Below, piece after piece: positions 6,701-8,611 of a stretch of 8,611 nucleotides of DNA (position 1 is the first letter of the stretch; each line of letters opens with the position of its first letter). The DNA comes from JBAYHA01 sp964605975 (lineage in GTDB: Bacteria; Patescibacteriota; Patescibacteriia; UBA11705; JABHMO01). Made by a program: the position numbers and the translations under genes. The notes beneath the pieces were generated by a model. That model was not told the DNA's origin. It made no database searches and saw only the letters and a program-made list of their open reading frames with translations. Where the stretch lies: the NCBI GenBank assembly GCA_964605975.1, contig CAZSER010000032.1, positions 1-8,611 on the forward strand. Direction: 5' to 3'.

Positions 6701-8020
6701 ATGAATATCCACACCCGCAGAACAATTGCTTTACTATTTATCACTATTTTTTTTATTGGGACACCAATTCTTCTACTCTATACTTCCGGCTATCGTTATA
6801 ATTTCAAGAAAGGAGATATCCAAAAAACCGGCGCATTGGTAATTGAAACGACTCCCAAAAATGCCACGATTTTCCTCTCTGGACAAAAACAACCAGCCAC
6901 GACTCCCACCAGATTAAATAATCTGCTCCCTGACGAATATGAAATTACCGTTGAAAAAGAAAACCATTATCCTTGGCAAAAAAAACTATCAGTCGCTAGT
7001 CAAAAAACGACTTTTGCTGAAAAAATTGTTTTATTCAAAAAAACCAGTCCAACTCCAATATACGAAGATGACATAATTTGGTCTGATTTTAATAATAAAA
7101 AATTTTCTTTATTTACGACAAAAGACAAAGACCTCACTCACCTCTTTTTACTAGATAATCAGAAAGAAAAAACCAGATTGCTACTATCCACAAAAACACA
7201 AAATCCACAGTGGCAAGTTTTTTGGGACCATAAATCTAACTCATTTTTAGTTTTGAATGATTCAAACTCATGGTTAATAAATATTGGAATAACAAAAAAT
7301 ATTCAAGAGCTCAAAATACCTGCCGAAAAAATAAAAAATGTTCGCTTTGTCAATGGAATTCCTTATTTTTTTATAGACAATCATATTTATATTTTAAAAG
7401 AATCGGAACTACAACCATTTTATTTATCTCCAAAGGAAGAATTATTAATCGATTTTTGGGTAGATAGCGACAAAATATTTTTTATAAAAAAAATCGGAAA
7501 CAATACCGTTCTTCGATTAGAACCTCTACCCGGAAACAGTTCCATAATTCCCAAAGACTTAACCCTACAAGGAGATGACAAAAAGATATTGGATAAAATT
7601 TCAAACAAGATTCTTCTTTACGAAAAAAATGACGCCACTTTTTATTTAATTGATGAATCACTGGAAAATGTTTCTTTGATCAAGCATGATTTTCTCGGTT
7701 ATGATTTTCTTCCACAACTTAATAAAATTTTAATTTATACTGAAACAGAAATATCAGAACTTTTTTGGGGATATAAAACAGAAGAAAAAGTTCTCACTCG
7801 CTATAGTTCCGGAATTAAAAAAGTCCTTTGGCACAACAGTGGCGAATATATTCTAATCTTACAAAACGAAAAGATGACTGTTTTTGAAAATGATCACCGT
7901 AATGGGCACTTCCAATTAAGTTTGCCCATTTCTAATCTCACCGACTTTTCTATTGATGAAACCTCCAAGAATCTTATCTTTAGAGAAACAAACAAAATTA
8001 TGAATTATCAACTACAATAA
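6701..8020 (+). CDS. Membrane-anchored PEGA-domain protein with probable beta-propeller
   Basis: A 439-aa protein and the only plus-strand gene. A short basic N-terminus (HTRR) leads into one hydrophobic segment (about 8-27), a signal anchor that should place the rest outside the membrane. It is followed by an LYTSGYRYNFKKG stretch and a PEGA-like domain (about 44-113): GALVIETTPKNATIFLSG, a proline/threonine turn, LLPDEYEITVEKE, then YPWQKKLSV. The small beta-sandwich PEGA domain is known from surface and S-layer-associated proteins. The remaining ~320 residues are rich in beta strands and Trp/Phe and repeat a loose pattern of aromatic residue, turn, then hydrophobic strand (for example 170-195, 373-396 and 414-438), suggesting a degenerate WD40/TolB-like propeller. 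No catalytic motif is seen. The ATG has no Shine-Dalgarno site. A strong terminator follows directly. Ligand and role are unknown; surface or envelope binding is inferred from the architecture. Confidence 0.88.
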   Translation: MNIHTRRTIALLFITIFFIGTPILLLYTSGYRYNFKKGDIQKTGALVIETTPKNATIFLSGQKQPATTPTRLNNLLPDEYEITVEKENHYPWQKKLSVASQKTTFAEKIVLFKKTSPTPIYEDDIIWSDFNNKKFSLFTTKDKDLTHLFLLDNQKEKTRLLLSTKTQNPQWQVFWDHKSNSFLVLNDSNSWLINIGITKNIQELKIPAEKIKNVRFVNGIPYFFIDNHIYILKESELQPFYLSPKEELLIDFWVDSDKIFFIKKIGNNTVLRLEPLPGNSSIIPKDLTLQGDDKKILDKISNKILLYEKNDATFYLIDESLENVSLIKHDFLGYDFLPQLNKILIYTETEISELFWGYKTEEKVLTRYSSGIKKVLWHNSGEYILILQNEKMTVFENDHRNGHFQLSLPISNLTDFSIDETSKNLIFRETNKIMNYQLQ

Positions 8021-8025
8021 AAAAC

Positions 8026-8053
8026 AAAAAAACGGCAAAGTTGCCGTTTTTTT
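8026..8053. terminator. Bidirectional terminator between convergent genes
   Basis: An 8-bp perfect inverted repeat AACGGCAA/TTGCCGTT (8031-8038 with 8041-8048) is flanked by an A run on the left (8026-8032) and a T run on the right (8047-8053), so each strand reads a G:C-containing stem followed by seven U. It starts 5 bases after the stop of the PEGA gene and lies 12 bases past the stop of the convergent membrane-protein gene. It should end both transcripts. Confidence 0.92.
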
Positions 8054-8065
8054 GTTATCAACTTT

Positions 8066-8611
8066 TTATATTTCTTTGTTTATCTTATAAAAAATATCAA
8101 TAAAAAAAGCTGTTATCAAGGAATGAATAAATCCTTTATAAATAAATAATCCAAAAAGAAAAATCACAAAAGCAAGCAAATTTAGAGGTAAAATTGCTCC
8201 TTGCGCATTGATAAAATAAAGAAAAATATTTAAAGCCAAAAAAGGCAAAACAAAAAGTAAAAAAGAAAAAAATAAAACAATACCAGAAGCAAACCATAAT
8301 AGCAGTTCAAAAATCTTGGCAAAAAAGATATTTTTGAAATTAGAGACAATAAAATTTTTAGTAGCAATAAAGGCCCCCCAAAAATTATGACCTCTCAGAA
8401 CTATCTGAATATAAAAATAATTTTTAAACAAAAATAAAAATAAATTATACACAGCAAAAAGAATAAAAAATATCAAAAAAATAATCATTTGTGTCGAAAA
8501 AAACAAAAAAATTAAAGGGATAATAAATAAAACATTAGGAATTAGCATTATAATTTCCAACAAAAAAACCTTTGGTAAAAAAGAGAGTCCTGATCTTAAA
8601 CATTGTGACAA
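8066..8611 (-). CDS. Multi-pass membrane protein, C-terminal part (5' end outside the window)
   Basis: The frame is open to the right edge, so the 181 residues seen are only the C-terminal part; the true start lies beyond the window. The sequence is extremely Phe/Ile/Leu-rich. Hydrophobic segments fall at about 16-38, 42-63, 97-133 (long enough for two passes, with a proline at 123), 139-158 and 159-174 of the visible part. Between the second and third lies the one polar stretch (RGHNFWGAFIATKNF), with a small-residue and aromatic pattern followed by basic residues. That layout faintly recalls membrane domains in which an 'A-x-x-x-S/N-x-x-x' loop helix precedes paired helices, but I cannot assign a family. 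A transporter or envelope-stress membrane protein would be a guess. The stop is TAA, 12 bases from the shared terminator. Confidence 0.8.
   Translation of the reverse strand: MSQCLRSGLSFLPKVFLLEIIMLIPNVLFIIPLIFLFFSTQMIIFLIFFILFAVYNLFLFLFKNYFYIQIVLRGHNFWGAFIATKNFIVSNFKNIFFAKIFELLLWFASGIVLFFSFLLFVLPFLALNIFLYFINAQGAILPLNLLAFVIFLFGLFIYKGFIHSLITAFFIDIFYKINKEI

Noticed and set aside
6805..6820. Strong Shine-Dalgarno-like AAGAAAGGAGATAT on the plus strand
   Set aside because: It lies inside the PEGA gene, encodes FKKGD in frame, and no start codon with an open frame follows at suitable distance; no other gene here uses SD sites.
1..8611. tRNA or rRNA genes, CRISPR arrays, insertion sequences, long repeats, phage or defence genes
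   Set aside because: I looked for cloverleaf-like GC-rich segments, regularly spaced repeats, transposase motifs and terminal inverted repeats by eye and saw none; the window is nearly filled by the genes listed.

Overview
The window is AT-rich (roughly one-third G+C by eye) and looks like a chromosome segment of a Candidate Phyla Radiation (Patescibacteria) bacterium. The basis is a mix of recognisable core genes (pyrG, murA, a CtpA-type protease), compact gene spacing, a PEGA-domain membrane-anchored protein of a kind common in that group, a small DUF5663-like protein, and a very large Lys/Glu-rich coiled-coil protein of unknown function. None of the seven in-window starts has a convincing Shine-Dalgarno site; leaders are A/T-rich. 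The seven complete 3' ends stop at TAA or TAG, and reading frames are intact with the standard code. The lineage call is inference from gene content, not from a marker phylogeny.

Layout, left to right. (1) Bases 1-107, minus: the first 35 codons of pyrG (CTP synthase). A G-rich hairpin with a U tract lies between it and the next gene. (2) 166-2678, minus: murA followed 32 bp later by a ctpA-type S41 protease, probably one transcript, with a weak promoter candidate upstream of murA. (3) 2756-2784: terminator ending the next minus-strand unit. (4) 2800-6553, minus: a tight three-gene unit with gaps of 3 and about 10 bp, coding in transcription order for a 99-aa DUF5663-like protein, a 64-aa helical protein and a ~1081-aa coiled-coil protein with two hydrophobic Gly/Ala-rich stretches. 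A good extended -10 promoter lies ahead of it. (5) 6554-6700: a 147-bp divergent promoter region. (6) 6701-8020, plus: a membrane-anchored PEGA-domain protein with a probable degenerate beta-propeller. (7) 8026-8053: a strong bidirectional terminator. (8) 8066-8611, minus: the C-terminal part of a multi-pass membrane protein that continues past the window end.

Functionally, murA (first committed step of peptidoglycan synthesis) and the CtpA protease (periplasmic/envelope processing) form an envelope module beside nucleotide synthesis (pyrG). The middle operon and the divergent PEGA gene are the least understood part. Their shared promoter region and predicted membrane association suggest, but do not prove, a joint role at the cell envelope. 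I saw no tRNA, rRNA, CRISPR array, insertion sequence or phage gene. The most plausible candidate for an undescribed system is the three-gene operon at 2756-6623, possibly with the divergent PEGA gene.
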